Source of the DNA: Klenkia terrae
GTDB taxonomy: Bacteria > Actinomycetota > Actinomycetes > Mycobacteriales > Geodermatophilaceae
Length of the DNA stretch: 64,000 bases
Direction of reading: 5' to 3'
NCBI RefSeq assembly: GCF_900491935.1
Contig: NZ_UEXK01000004.1
Location: 160,286 to 224,285, forward strand
This document shows, piece by piece, positions 8,769-16,792 of the stretch. Numbering within the stretch: position 1 is the first letter of the stretch; each line of letters opens with the position of its first letter. The notes below the pieces were generated by a model. It had not been told where the DNA came from. It made no database searches and was given only the letters and a program-made list of their open reading frames with translations. Made by a program: the position numbers and the translations under genes.

Positions 8769-10100
8769 TCAGCGCTGGGGCCCGATGCCCTGGGCGTTCA
8801 GACCCTGGATGATCCGCGACGACTCCTCGAAGCCGATCACCACGATGGCGTCGGGGTTGAAGTCGACCATGCGCTGGATCTCCGAGTCGAAGTTCGCAGC
8901 CTGCGGGTCGTAGGTGATCGCCTGGATGTTGTCCTCGGACAGACCGTCGCTGACCAGGTTGTTGACGGTGTTCTCCGACAGACCCGTGCCGTACGGGTCG
9001 TTGGTGGCCAGGATGCCGATCGTGTTGTTGCCGTCCTGGCCGATCAGGTCGGCCAGGGCGCGGGCCTGCAGCGTGTCCGGGGGCGCGGTGCGGAAGTACA
9101 GCCCCTGGTCGTTGTAGGTCGTGAACTGGTCGGAGGTGTTCGCCGGGGAGAACTCCAGGACGCCGGCACCGGTGATGGTGTCGATGACCGTGAGGCTCAC
9201 GCCCGAGGACGCCGCACCGATGATCGCGTTGACGCCGGACTGCAGCAGGCGGTCCACGGTCTGGGTGGCGGTGTCGGTCGAGGCGTCACCCGAGTCACCG
9301 GTCACGAGCTGGACCGGCTGGCCCAGCACGCCACCGGCGGCGTTGATGTCGTTGATCGCCAGCTGGACGCCGGCGACCTCCGGCGGGCCGAGGAAGGCCA
9401 GGTTGCCGGTCTCGGGCAGCAGCGTGCCGATGACCAGCGGGGCGCCGGTGGCGCCGGCGGGGGCGTAGGCCGGGCCCTCGTCGGTGGTGGCGTTGGCCTC
9501 GTCACCGGCGATGACGTACTGGTTGTCGGCCGGGTCGATCGCGTTGTCCTCGCCGAACTGCAGGATGCCGAAGCTGGCCTGGGCCGGCTCGCCGGCGTCG
9601 GTGAAGCTCAGCGGACCGGTGATGCCGTCGTAGTCGACGTTGCCGGCCGCGTTGATGATCGCGAGGCAGCCCGCGAAGTCGGTGCAGGCGTCGCCGCCCA
9701 CGGTGATCCCGTTGACGTAGGGACCGAAGGTGGTCGCCTGGTTGGTGCCCGCGGCCTGCGCCGCCAGCGCCGTGATGATCACGGCGTCGTAGGACTCACC
9801 GGCGTAGTTGTAGTCCTGCAGGTCGGGGTTGATCTCCAGCAGCCGGTCGGTGAAGTCACCGGCCAGCTCGGTGAGGGGCGTGGTGCCCTTCATGCCGGCC
9901 AGGGCACCCTGCTCGGTGAAGTCGGCGCCCAGGGCGTTGCCCATGTTGCCGTCGGTGCCGTAGATGTTGACCTGCTTGGTGCCGCTGTCGCTGTCGCTGG
10001 CCGCGGCGTCGTCGCTGTCGCTGCCGCCGCCACAGGCGGTTGCAGCGAGCAGGACGGCACCGGACACGGCGACAGCGCGGGCGAAGGTGCCAGTGCGCAT
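8769..10100 (-). CDS. Substrate-binding lipoprotein of the liv transporter, circularly permuted
   Basis: This 443-aa lipoprotein is a periplasmic-binding protein type I of the LivJ/HAAT group. The signal peptide ends in the lipobox LLAATAC, with Cys23 as the lipidated residue. The segment order is abnormal. Residues about 42-190 (VNIYGTDGNMGN, AGESYDAVIITALAAQAAG, GITGPLSF) correspond to the family's C-terminal half. Residues about 219-443 (LVIGTLLPETGNLAFLGPP, INDINAAGGVLG, NPDAIVVIGFEESSRII) correspond to the N-terminal half and end in LNAQGIGPQR. A Gly/Ala-rich linker (about 190-218) joins them. The ATG at 10100 has GGAG 7 nt upstream; an in-frame ATG at 10127 is less likely. Confidence 0.9.
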   Translation of the reverse strand: MRTGTFARAVAVSGAVLLAATACGGGSDSDDAAASDSDSGTKQVNIYGTDGNMGNALGADFTEQGALAGMKGTTPLTELAGDFTDRLLEINPDLQDYNYAGESYDAVIITALAAQAAGTNQATTFGPYVNGITVGGDACTDFAGCLAIINAAGNVDYDGITGPLSFTDAGEPAQASFGILQFGEDNAIDPADNQYVIAGDEANATTDEGPAYAPAGATGAPLVIGTLLPETGNLAFLGPPEVAGVQLAINDINAAGGVLGQPVQLVTGDSGDASTDTATQTVDRLLQSGVNAIIGAASSGVSLTVIDTITGAGVLEFSPANTSDQFTTYNDQGLYFRTAPPDTLQARALADLIGQDGNNTIGILATNDPYGTGLSENTVNNLVSDGLSEDNIQAITYDPQAANFDSEIQRMVDFNPDAIVVIGFEESSRIIQGLNAQGIGPQR

Positions 10101-10185
10101 CAAGTGACTCCCAGTGTGGTGGTTCATCGCTCGACCGGAGCCACCGAGGCGCAGGAGCACCCCGACCTGTCCGGTCAGTGGCAGG

Positions 10186-10191
10186 AACCTA
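10186..10191 (-). promoter_or_regulatory. Candidate -10 box of the binding-protein gene
   Basis: TAGGTT on the minus strand lies about 85 nt before the ATG at 10100, in the 223-nt gap behind pdtaR. The same hexamer lies upstream of the SulP gene. No -35 box is obvious. Confidence 0.4.
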
Positions 10192-10323
10192 ACCGGGAAC
10201 CGGGACGCGATCGGACTCTGCGACCGCACCGTGATGTGGTTGTGACCTCGGCAACCGCCACGACACACACCGGCCCCGTCTCCACCACCCGGGACGACCC
10301 GGAGGATCCCGGGCCCACCCGGG

Positions 10324-10926
10324 TCAGGAGGTCGCGGGCTCCGCCGGGCCGGCCTCGCCGCTCATGACCAGCTGCGCCAACGCCTTCATCGACGTGCGCT
10401 CGTTCATCGCCGTCCGCTGGATCCAGCGGAACGCCTCGGCCTCGGTGATCCCGCGGTCGGCCATCAGCTTGCCCTTGGCCTGCTCGACCACCTTGCGGGC
10501 CTCCAGGCGCTCCTTGAGGTCACCGACCTCGGCGTCCAGCGCCGTCATCTCGGCGAACCGGCCCACCGCGACCTCGATCGCCGGCACCAGGTCCGCCTTG
10601 GAGAACGGCTTCACCAGGTAGGCCATCGCCCCGGCGTCCCGCGCCCGCTCGACCAGCTCCCGCTGGGAGAAGGCGGTCAGCACGATCACCGGCGCGATCC
10701 GCGACGCCGCGATCTGCTCCGCCGCCGACAACCCGTCCAGCACCGGCATCTGCACGTCCAGCACCACCAGGTCCGGACGCAGCTCACGGGCCTGGTCGAC
10801 CGCGGCCTGGCCGTCGCCGACCTCGCCGACGACGACGTAGCCCTCCTCCTCCAGCATCTCCTTGAGGTCGAGGCGGATCAGTGCCTCGTCCTCGGCGATG
10901 AGGACCCGGGTCGGCTCGTTGGTCAC
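10324..10926 (-). CDS. pdtaR: ANTAR-domain response regulator (PdtaR-like)
   Basis: The 200-aa regulator has a receiver domain followed by an RNA-binding ANTAR domain. The receiver (about residues 7-120) carries IAEDEALIRLDL with the acidic pocket, the phosphorylatable Asp in LVVLDVQMP, a Thr/Ala switch in VLTAFS and the Lys in YLVKPF. The ANTAR domain (about 130-190) has AKGKLMADRGITEAEAFRWIQ and a second helix ending ALAQLVM. By analogy with Rv1626/PdtaR it should act by transcription antitermination after phosphorylation. The partner kinase is not in this window. The GTG start is supported by TAGGGT 6 nt upstream. Confidence 0.93.
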   Translation of the reverse strand: MTNEPTRVLIAEDEALIRLDLKEMLEEEGYVVVGEVGDGQAAVDQARELRPDLVVLDVQMPVLDGLSAAEQIAASRIAPVIVLTAFSQRELVERARDAGAMAYLVKPFSKADLVPAIEVAVGRFAEMTALDAEVGDLKERLEARKVVEQAKGKLMADRGITEAEAFRWIQRTAMNERTSMKALAQLVMSGEAGPAEPATS

Positions 10927-10932
10927 CCGGTC

Positions 10933-10938
10933 ACCCTA
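10933..10938 (-). promoter_or_regulatory. pdtaR -10 box (leaderless)
   Basis: TAGGGT on the minus strand lies 6 nt before the GTG at 10926, pointing to a leaderless transcript. Confidence 0.55.
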
Positions 10939-10940
10939 TC

Positions 10941-10968
10941 GAGACAGCACCACCGCTGCCCGTACGCT
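10941..10968 (+). promoter_or_regulatory. Candidate tRNA promoter
   Basis: GAGACA at 10941-10946 and TACGCT at 10963-10968 are separated by 16 nt. The second box ends 9 nt before the first base of the tRNA, so the spacing suits transcription starting just upstream of the acceptor stem. Confidence 0.5.
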
Positions 10969-10977
10969 CCCCGGAGA

Positions 10978-11051
10978 GCCCCCGTACCCCAACTGGCAGA
11001 GGGAGCGGATTCAAAACCCGCACAGTGTCCGTTCGAATCGGACCGGGGGCA
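10978..11051 (+). tRNA. tRNA-Leu (CAA), short variable loop
   Basis: A 74-nt cloverleaf folds by eye. The acceptor stem GCCCCCG (10978-10984) pairs with CGGGGGC (11044-11050), with discriminator A. The D arm has about three C-G pairs and a GG in the loop. The anticodon stem GCGGA/CCCGC has an A-C mismatch next to the loop TTCAAAA, giving anticodon CAA at 11012-11014. The T arm is GTCCG-TTCGAAT-CGGAC. CCA is not encoded. The variable region ACAGT is only 5 nt, whereas leucine tRNAs are normally class II with a long variable arm. Confidence 0.85.
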
Positions 11052-11135
11052 CGGTGCGCATTGTCGCCCTGCGGGCTCCCACCGCGGCCACGTGCCGGTG
11101 CGGGCTGCGACGAGCCCTCCGCTGCGGCTCCGGCG

Positions 11136-11152
11136 GGAGGACTTCGTCCTCC
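11136..11152 (+). terminator. Hairpins downstream of the tRNA
   Basis: GGAGGAC at 11136-11142 pairs with GTCCTCC at 11146-11152 around a TTC triloop. A second stem, GGGAGGTC at 11217-11224 with GACCTCCC at 11234-11241, follows. Either could end the tRNA transcript. Nothing else was recognised between 11052 and the decarboxylase. Confidence 0.4.
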
Positions 11153-11288
11153 GCACCGTCGGCGCAGGGCGCTGCGCGCAGTCCGTCCAGGTCGGGTCAC
11201 CTCGAGCGCCTCCTCGGGGAGGTCTCCTTCGTCGACCTCCCGTCGTCGGCGCGGCTTCGCCCTGCGGTGGGGCGTTCTGCCGGGGCTC

Positions 11289-11294
11289 TACGGT
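11289..11294 (+). promoter_or_regulatory. -10 box of the decarboxylase gene (leaderless)
   Basis: TACGGT is followed by 6 nt and the GTG at 11301, supporting that start over the internal ATG at 11313. Confidence 0.5.
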
Positions 11295-11300
11295 TGGGGT

Positions 11301-12944
11301 GTGACGGGACACATGACACCTGAGGAGTTCCGGCGCTACGGGCACGAGGTCGTGGACTGGGTGGCGGACCACATGGGGCGGGTGGAGTCGCTGCCGGTGC
11401 GGTCGCAGGTGGCGCCGGGGGATGTGCGGGCCGCGCTGCCGGCGTCGGCGCCCGAGCAGGGCGAGCCGATCGCCGACGTGCTCGCCGACCTGGACCGGAT
11501 CGTCGTCCCGGGGCTGACGCACTGGCAGCACCCCGGGTTCTTCGGGTACTTCCCCGCCAACACGTCAGGGCCCTCTGTCCTCGGTGACCTGGTCAGCTCC
11601 GCGCTGGGCGTGCAGGGCATGTCCTGGGTGACCAGCCCGGCCTGCACCGAGCTCGAGCAGCACGTCATGGACTGGTTCGTCGAGCTGCTCGGCCTGCCGG
11701 AGTCCTTCACCCACGGCAGCACCGGCGGCGGCGTCGTCCAGGACTCCAGCTCCGGGGCCAACCTGGTGGCCCTGCTGGCCGCCCTGCACCGGGCCACCGG
11801 CGGGCGCACCGTCCGCAGCGGCGTCGAGCCCGGCGCCATGACCGTCTACGTCTCCGCCCAGACGCACTCCAGCATGGAGAAGGCCGCCCGCATCGCCGGC
11901 CTGGGCTCCGACGCCGTCCGGGTCGTCCCCGTCGACGGCGACCTGGCCATGCGGCCCGAGGAGCTGGCCCGCCGGATCGACTCCGACGTCGCCCGCGGGT
12001 TCACCCCCGTCATGGTGTGCGCCACCTCCGGCACCACCTCCACCGGCGCGTTCGACCCGCTGGACGCCCTCGGCCCGATCTGCCGGGACCGCGGCGTGTG
12101 GCTGCACGTCGACGCCGCCTGGGCCGGGGTGTCGGCCGTCGCCCCCGAGCTGCGCCCCCTGCAGGCCGGGGTGGAGTGGGCCGACAGCTACACCACCGAC
12201 GCGCACAAGTGGCTGCTCACCGGCTTCGACGCCACGCTGTTCTGGACCGCCGACCGGGCCGCGCTCACCGGCGCCCTCGCGATCCTCCCCGAGTACCTGC
12301 GCAACGCGGCCACCGACAGCGGCACGGTCGTGGACTACCGGGACTGGCAGATCGAGCTGGGCCGCCGGTTCCGCGCGCTCAAGCTGTGGTTCGTCGTCCG
12401 CTGGTACGGCGCCGAGGGCCTGCGCGAGCACGTCCGCGGAGCCGTCGCCCTCGCCCAGGAGCTGGCCGGTTGGGTCGGGGCCGACGACCGGTTCGACGTC
12501 GTCGCGCCGCACCCGCTCTCGCTGGTCTGCCTCAAGCCCCGCTGGGCGCGCGGGGTGGACGCCGACGTCGCGACCATGACCCTGCTGGAGCGGCTCAACG
12601 ACGGCGGCGAGGTGTTCCTGACCCACACCTCGATCTCCGGGGAGGTCGTGCTGCGGGTGGCCCTCGGCGCCCCGGCGACGCAGCGCCGGCACGTCGAGCG
12701 GCTGTGGACGCTGCTCCGCGAGGCGCACGACTGGCTGGCGAACGACTTCGCCGAGGCCGCCGCCACCGCCGAGGCCGCGGCCGCCGAGGCCCGGGCGGCA
12801 CGCGCGGCCGCCGCAGCGGAGGCGCAGGCCGCCCAGGAGGTCGAGGCAGCCCCGGAGGCCGAGCCCGCCGACCCGGTCGAGTTCAGCACCGTCCCCAAGG
12901 CCGTCGAGGCCGAGCGGGACGAGGAGACCTCAGCCGTCGAGTGA
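11301..12944 (+). CDS. PLP-dependent group II decarboxylase (aromatic-L-amino-acid type)
   Basis: The 547-aa protein belongs to the group II amino-acid decarboxylases (aromatic-L-amino-acid, tyrosine or glutamate type). The N-terminal signature is LTHWQHPGFFGYFPANTS. The PLP pocket shows TSGTTSTGAFDPLD and HVDAAWAG, and the Schiff-base lysine lies in TTDAHKWLLTGFD. A C-terminal Ala/Glu-rich tail of about 65 residues (from WLANDFAEAAATAEAAAAEA) is unusual and probably disordered. The aromatic amino-acid preference is inferred from LTHWQHPxFF, which is typical of that subgroup; the exact substrate is unknown. The 3' end overlaps the convergent tesB by 15 nt. Confidence 0.9.
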   Translation: MTGHMTPEEFRRYGHEVVDWVADHMGRVESLPVRSQVAPGDVRAALPASAPEQGEPIADVLADLDRIVVPGLTHWQHPGFFGYFPANTSGPSVLGDLVSSALGVQGMSWVTSPACTELEQHVMDWFVELLGLPESFTHGSTGGGVVQDSSSGANLVALLAALHRATGGRTVRSGVEPGAMTVYVSAQTHSSMEKAARIAGLGSDAVRVVPVDGDLAMRPEELARRIDSDVARGFTPVMVCATSGTTSTGAFDPLDALGPICRDRGVWLHVDAAWAGVSAVAPELRPLQAGVEWADSYTTDAHKWLLTGFDATLFWTADRAALTGALAILPEYLRNAATDSGTVVDYRDWQIELGRRFRALKLWFVVRWYGAEGLREHVRGAVALAQELAGWVGADDRFDVVAPHPLSLVCLKPRWARGVDADVATMTLLERLNDGGEVFLTHTSISGEVVLRVALGAPATQRRHVERLWTLLREAHDWLANDFAEAAATAEAAAAEARAARAAAAAEAQAAQEVEAAPEAEPADPVEFSTVPKAVEAERDEETSAVE

Positions 12945-13799
12945 CCGGATGAGGCCCTCCTGGGCCACGGTCGCCACGTGGGTGCCGTCCGCGGCCCAGA
13001 TCTGGCCCAGGTTCATCGCCCGGCCCGACGCGGCGGCCGGGCTGTCGGTCTCGTAGAGGAACCACTGGTCGGCGCGGACCGGCCGGTGGAACCAGACCGC
13101 GTGGTCCAGCGAGGCGCCCACGTGCTCGCCGCCCCACCCGCCGCCGCGCTGACGTTCGTGTCGGACCTGACACTGCTGTCGGCGGGGCTGGCCCGGATCG
13201 GCGGCGTGCACCCCGGGGTCGTCGGGCAGCCGGCCGGTCACCCGGAACCAGGTGTGGCTCTGGGTGTGCGGCGGGGTCTTCGGCGCCGGGTCGAACGGGT
13301 CCTCGAGGAAGCGCTGCTCGACCACCCGGGCGAACGCCCGGGCACCCGTGGCCCGCCCCGGGTGCGCGGCGCTGACCTCGTCGATGCCGGGCAGCGACTC
13401 GGCGGGGGGCACCTGCGGCATGGGCAGCGAATGCTCGACGACCGGGGCCTCCCCCGCGGTGAAGTCCGCCGTCAGCGCGAAGACGGCGACGTCCTCGCCC
13501 TTGCGGGTCTGCCGGCCGACGACGCGGCGCGTGGAGAACGACCGGCCCTCGCGGATCCGGTCGACCTCGTAGCGCAGCTCCTCGTGCGGGTCGCCCGGGC
13601 GCAGGAAGTAGGAGTGCAGCGAGTGCACCCCCCGGCCGTCGGGGACCGTGCGGGTGGCCGCGGTGAGCGCCTGGGCGGCGACCTGACCGCCGAACACCCG
13701 CTGCAGCGGGCTGCTCGGCGTCCGGCCCACGTACAGGTCGGTGGACCGCTCCTCGAGGTCGAGGACCTCGAGGAGGGCCGCCGCCGGGGACTCACTCAC
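12930..13799 (-). CDS. tesB: Acyl-CoA thioesterase II with an internal micro-inversion
   Basis: The 289-aa open frame is a TesB double-hotdog acyl-CoA thioesterase. RVFGGQVAAQAL, SLHSYFLRPGD, SLDHAVWFHRP and VATVAQEGLIRS are all normal. Residues 201-218, where the family has the conserved Ser-Asp motif, read DPGQPRRQQCQVRHERQR instead. The missing motif is present on the plus strand of the same DNA as ALTFVSDLTLLSAGLARI. Reversing that stretch restores GVHAA-ALTFVSDLTLL...ARI-GGGWGG in frame. The motif's Asp belongs to the catalytic set described for E. coli TesB, so this orientation is probably inactive or altered. The GTG start overlaps the pyk stop (GTGA). Confidence 0.88.
   Translation of the reverse strand: MSESPAAALLEVLDLEERSTDLYVGRTPSSPLQRVFGGQVAAQALTAATRTVPDGRGVHSLHSYFLRPGDPHEELRYEVDRIREGRSFSTRRVVGRQTRKGEDVAVFALTADFTAGEAPVVEHSLPMPQVPPAESLPGIDEVSAAHPGRATGARAFARVVEQRFLEDPFDPAPKTPPHTQSHTWFRVTGRLPDDPGVHAADPGQPRRQQCQVRHERQRGGGWGGEHVGASLDHAVWFHRPVRADQWFLYETDSPAAASGRAMNLGQIWAADGTHVATVAQEGLIRSLDG
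13139..13206. repeat. 8-bp inverted repeats flanking the inverted 52-bp segment in tesB
   Basis: CGCCGCCG at 13139-13146 and CGGCGGCG at 13199-13206 are perfect inverted repeats bounding 13147-13198. An inversion between them leaves both arms and the total length unchanged and keeps the tesB frame open in both orientations. Only one orientation encodes the family's SDLTLL motif, and the sequence shown here is the other one. Confidence 0.85.
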
Positions 13800-15211
13800 G
13801 CATGCGTACCGATCTCGTGGACGCGGATCAGGTTGGTCGAGCCCTGCACGTTCGGCGGGGAGCCGGCGACGACGATCACGCGGTCGCCCTCCTTGAGCCG
13901 GCCGATCGACAGCAGGGAGAAGTCGACCTGGCCGACCATGTCGTCGGTGTGCCCGACCTGCGGCACCAGGAAGGTCTCCACGCCCCACGACAGCGCCATC
14001 CGGCTGCGCACCCGGGGGTCGGTGGTGAAGGCCAGGATCGGCAGCCGGGTGTGCAGCGCGGCCAGCCGGCGGACCGTGTCACCGGTCATCGTGAAGGCGG
14101 CGAGCGCGTCGACGTCGAGGGCCTCGCCGATCTCGCGGGCGGCCTTGACGATCGCCCCGGACCGCGAGCGGGACTGGCGCACCAGCGCGGGCACCCGGAC
14201 CTCGTCGGTCTCGACCGCGTCGATGATCCGCTCCATGGTGCGGACGGCGGCGATCGGGAACTTGCCCACCGAGGTCTCCCCCGACAGCATCACCGCGTCG
14301 GCGCCGTCGAGCACCGCGTTGGCGACGTCGGAGGCCTCCGCCCGGGTCGGCCGCGAGGAGTTGATCATCGACTCGAGCATCTGGGTGGCCACGATGACCG
14401 GCTTGTTGCGCTCGCGGGCGGCCTGCACGGCGCGCTTCTGCACCATCGGGACCTGCTCCAGCGGCAGCTCCACGCCCAGGTCGCCGCGGGCGACCATGAT
14501 GCCGTCGAAGGCCTCCACGATCGCCTCGAGGTTCTCGACCGCCTCGGGCTTCTCCAGCTTGGCGATGACCGGGAGGTCGACGTCCATCTGGCGCATGATC
14601 TCGCGGACCAGCTCCGCGTCCTCGGCCCGCCGGACGAACGACAGCGCGATGAAGTCCACGCCGAGGGCCAGGGCGAACCGGAGGTCCTCCTCGTCCTTCT
14701 CGCTCATCGCCGGGACGCTGACGGCGACCCCGGGCAGCGAGAGGCCCTTGTTGTTGGAGACCTTGCCGCCCTCGAGCACCAGGCACCACACGTCGGGGCC
14801 GTCGACCTCGACCACGGTGAGGGCGAGGTTGCCGTCGTCGACGAGCAGCCGGTCACCGACGCGGACGTCGTTGGCCAGGTTCTTGTAGGTGGTGCCGACC
14901 CGCTCGGCGGTGCCCATGACCTCCTCGACGGTGATGCAGACGCGGGAACCGGTCTCCCACACCACCGGGCCGTCGGCGAAGCGGCCGAGGCGGATCTTGG
15001 GGCCCTGCAGGTCGGCGAGGACGGCGACCGCGCGGCCCACGGCGTCCGAGGCCTGGCGGACCAGGTGGTAGTTGCGCTCGTGGTCGGCGTGCTCGCCGTG
15101 GCTGAAGTTCAGGCGGGCGACGTCCATGCCGGACTCGACGAGGGCGGTGATCTGCTCGGCCGAGCCCACGGCGGGGCCCAGGGTGCAGACGATCTTGGCG
15201 CGACGGCTCAT
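13796..15211 (-). CDS. pyk: Pyruvate kinase
   Basis: Pyruvate kinase converts phosphoenolpyruvate and ADP to pyruvate and ATP in glycolysis. The 471-aa protein starts MSRRAKIVCTLGPA and has ARLNFSHG for substrate binding, the catalytic signature VIAKLEKPEAVEN, metal- and phosphate-binding MVARGDLGVELP and the conserved MLESMINSSRPTRAEASDVANAV. A C-terminal regulatory domain follows. The ATG at 15211 is supported by TAGCGT 7 nt upstream. The stop overlaps the tesB start by 4 nt, so tesB is probably translated by coupling. Confidence 0.97.
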   Translation of the reverse strand: MSRRAKIVCTLGPAVGSAEQITALVESGMDVARLNFSHGEHADHERNYHLVRQASDAVGRAVAVLADLQGPKIRLGRFADGPVVWETGSRVCITVEEVMGTAERVGTTYKNLANDVRVGDRLLVDDGNLALTVVEVDGPDVWCLVLEGGKVSNNKGLSLPGVAVSVPAMSEKDEEDLRFALALGVDFIALSFVRRAEDAELVREIMRQMDVDLPVIAKLEKPEAVENLEAIVEAFDGIMVARGDLGVELPLEQVPMVQKRAVQAARERNKPVIVATQMLESMINSSRPTRAEASDVANAVLDGADAVMLSGETSVGKFPIAAVRTMERIIDAVETDEVRVPALVRQSRSRSGAIVKAAREIGEALDVDALAAFTMTGDTVRRLAALHTRLPILAFTTDPRVRSRMALSWGVETFLVPQVGHTDDMVGQVDFSLLSIGRLKEGDRVIVVAGSPPNVQGSTNLIRVHEIGTHA

Positions 15212-15218
15212 GCCGCTC

Positions 15219-15224
15219 ACGCTA
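15219..15224 (-). promoter_or_regulatory. pyk -10 box (leaderless)
   Basis: TAGCGT on the minus strand is 7 nt before the ATG at 15211. It implies that pyk-tesB has its own promoter, separate from gltBD. Confidence 0.55.
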
Positions 15225-15234
15225 GTGCAAGACA

Positions 15235-15277
15235 CGACACCCTCCCGACCCCGGGAGGCGGGGGCGAGAGGGTGTCG
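15235..15277 (-). terminator. Terminator-like hairpin after gltD
   Basis: CGACACCCTC at 15235-15244 pairs perfectly with GAGGGTGTCG at 15268-15277, with further GC pairing possible in the loop. It lies between the gltD stop and the pyk promoter. Confidence 0.55.
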
Positions 15278-15281
15278 GATC

Positions 15282-15298
15282 AGACGTCCAGGACGTCT
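15282..15298. promoter_or_regulatory. Perfect 17-nt palindrome between gltD and pyk
   Basis: AGACGTCC-A-GGACGTCT is a perfect 8-bp dyad with one central base. It lies 9-26 nt beyond the gltD stop and about 60 nt upstream of the pyk -10 box. It could be an operator for pyk or an extra terminator stem. No known regulator is assigned. Confidence 0.4.
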
Positions 15299-15307
15299 AT
15301 GCGCAGG

Positions 15308-16792
15308 TCAGCGGAGCGCGACGGCCGTCGGGGTGATCGGTCGGGGCAGCATCGAGGAGCCGGTCAGCCAGCTGTCGACGGCGCCGGCGGCGGCCCGTCC
15401 CTCGGCGATGGCCCAGACGATCAGGGACTGGCCGCGGCCCATGTCACCGGCCACGAACACCCCCGGGACCGAGGACATGAACTCCGCGTCCCGGACGACG
15501 TTGCCGCGCCCGTCGACGTCGACGCCCAGGCCCTCGACGAGGCCCTCCTTCTGCGCACCGGTGAAGCCCATGGCCAGGAACACCAGGTCGGCGGGGAGCT
15601 CGCGCTCGGTGCCCTCGACCTTGGTGAACTTCCCGTCCACCATCTCCACGTCGTGCACCAGGATCGCCTTGACGTTGCCGGCGCCGTCGTCGACGAACCG
15701 CTCGGTGTTGACGGCGTAGATCCGGTCGCCGCCCTCCTCGTGGGCCGAGGAGACCCGCATGACCATCGGGTAGGTCGGCCAGGGGTTCTTCGGCCCCCGG
15801 GACGACGGCGGCTCGGGCATGATCTCCAGCTGCGCGACCGAGGCCGCGCCCTGCCGGTGCGAGGTGCCCAGGCAGTCGGCGCCGGTGTCGCCGCCGCCGA
15901 TGATCACCACGTGCTTGCCCTCGGCGTTGATCGGCGGGCTGTCCAGCTCGCCGAGCGCCTGCTTGTTGCCGTAGGGCAGGAACTCCATGGCCAGGTGGAT
16001 GCCGGCCAGCTCCCGGCCCGGGGCGGGCAGGTCGCGGCCGACGGTGGCCCCGCCGGACAGGACGACGGCGTCGAAGTCCTCGCGCAGCTGGGCCACGGTG
16101 ACGTCGGAGCCCTCGGCGCCGACCTCGACCCCGGTGACGAACCGGGTGCCCTCGGCGCGCATCTGGTCCAACCGGCGGTCCAGGTGGCGCTTCTCCATCT
16201 TGAACTCGGGGATGCCGTAGCGCATCAGCCCGCCGACCGCGTCGGCCCGCTCGAAGACGGTGACCTCGTGCCCGGCCCGGGTCAGCTGCTGGGCGGCGGC
16301 CAGCCCGGCGGGGCCGGAGCCGACCACGGCGACCTTCTTGCCCGACAGCTCCGCCGGCGGCTGCGGGGTGACCCAGCCCTCGGCGAAGGCCCGGTCGATG
16401 ATCTCGACCTCGACCTGCTTGATGGTCACCGGCGACTCGGTCAGGTTGAGCACGCAGGAGCCCTCGCAGGGCGCCGGGCACAGCCGCCCGGTGAACTCCG
16501 GGAAGTTGTTCGTGGCGTGCAGCCGCTCGATGGCCTCGCGCCAGTCGTCCCGGCGCACCAGGTCGTTCCACTCGGGGATCAGGTTCCCCAGCGGGCAGCC
16601 GTGGTGGCAGAACGGGATGCCGCAGTCCATGCAGCGGGCCGCCTGCGTGCGCAGGGTGGCCGAGGTGAAGGCCTCCTCGCCGCCGGCCTGGCGCTCGAGG
16701 TAGACCTCCTTCCAGTCCCGGATGCGGACGTCGACGGGCCGCCGGGGCGGCACGGACCGCTCGAACTTCAGGAATCCGGTGCTGTCAGCCAC
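15308..16792 (-). CDS. gltD: Glutamate synthase, small subunit
   Basis: The small subunit passes electrons from NADPH to GltB for glutamate synthesis. The 494-aa protein has the N-terminal cysteine clusters [17 protein letters not shown] and CPAPCEGSC for [4Fe-4S] centres. It then has an FAD-binding [13 protein letters not shown], an NADPH-binding [15 protein letters not shown], and the C-terminal [17 protein letters not shown]. The GTG start at 16792 overlaps the end of gltB by 8 nt, so the two subunits are translationally coupled. Confidence 0.96.
   Translation of the reverse strand: MADSTGFLKFERSVPPRRPVDVRIRDWKEVYLERQAGGEEAFTSATLRTQAARCMDCGIPFCHHGCPLGNLIPEWNDLVRRDDWREAIERLHATNNFPEFTGRLCPAPCEGSCVLNLTESPVTIKQVEVEIIDRAFAEGWVTPQPPAELSGKKVAVVGSGPAGLAAAQQLTRAGHEVTVFERADAVGGLMRYGIPEFKMEKRHLDRRLDQMRAEGTRFVTGVEVGAEGSDVTVAQLREDFDAVVLSGGATVGRDLPAPGRELAGIHLAMEFLPYGNKQALGELDSPPINAEGKHVVIIGGGDTGADCLGTSHRQGAASVAQLEIMPEPPSSRGPKNPWPTYPMVMRVSSAHEEGGDRIYAVNTERFVDDGAGNVKAILVHDVEMVDGKFTKVEGTERELPADLVFLAMGFTGAQKEGLVEGLGVDVDGRGNVVRDAEFMSSVPGVFVAGDMGRGQSLIVWAIAEGRAAAGAVDSWLTGSSMLPRPITPTAVALR

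Noticed and set aside
13147-13198. Sequencing frameshifts as the cause of the odd tesB stretch
   Set aside because: The flanking frames are continuous with no net length change, and the exact motif is present in reverse complement, which paired frameshifts would not produce.
12978-14888. Plus-strand frame containing FVSDLTLLSAG as a separate gene
   Set aside because: Only the 18 residues from the inverted segment look like protein; the rest is antisense to tesB and pyk. It is better explained by the inversion.
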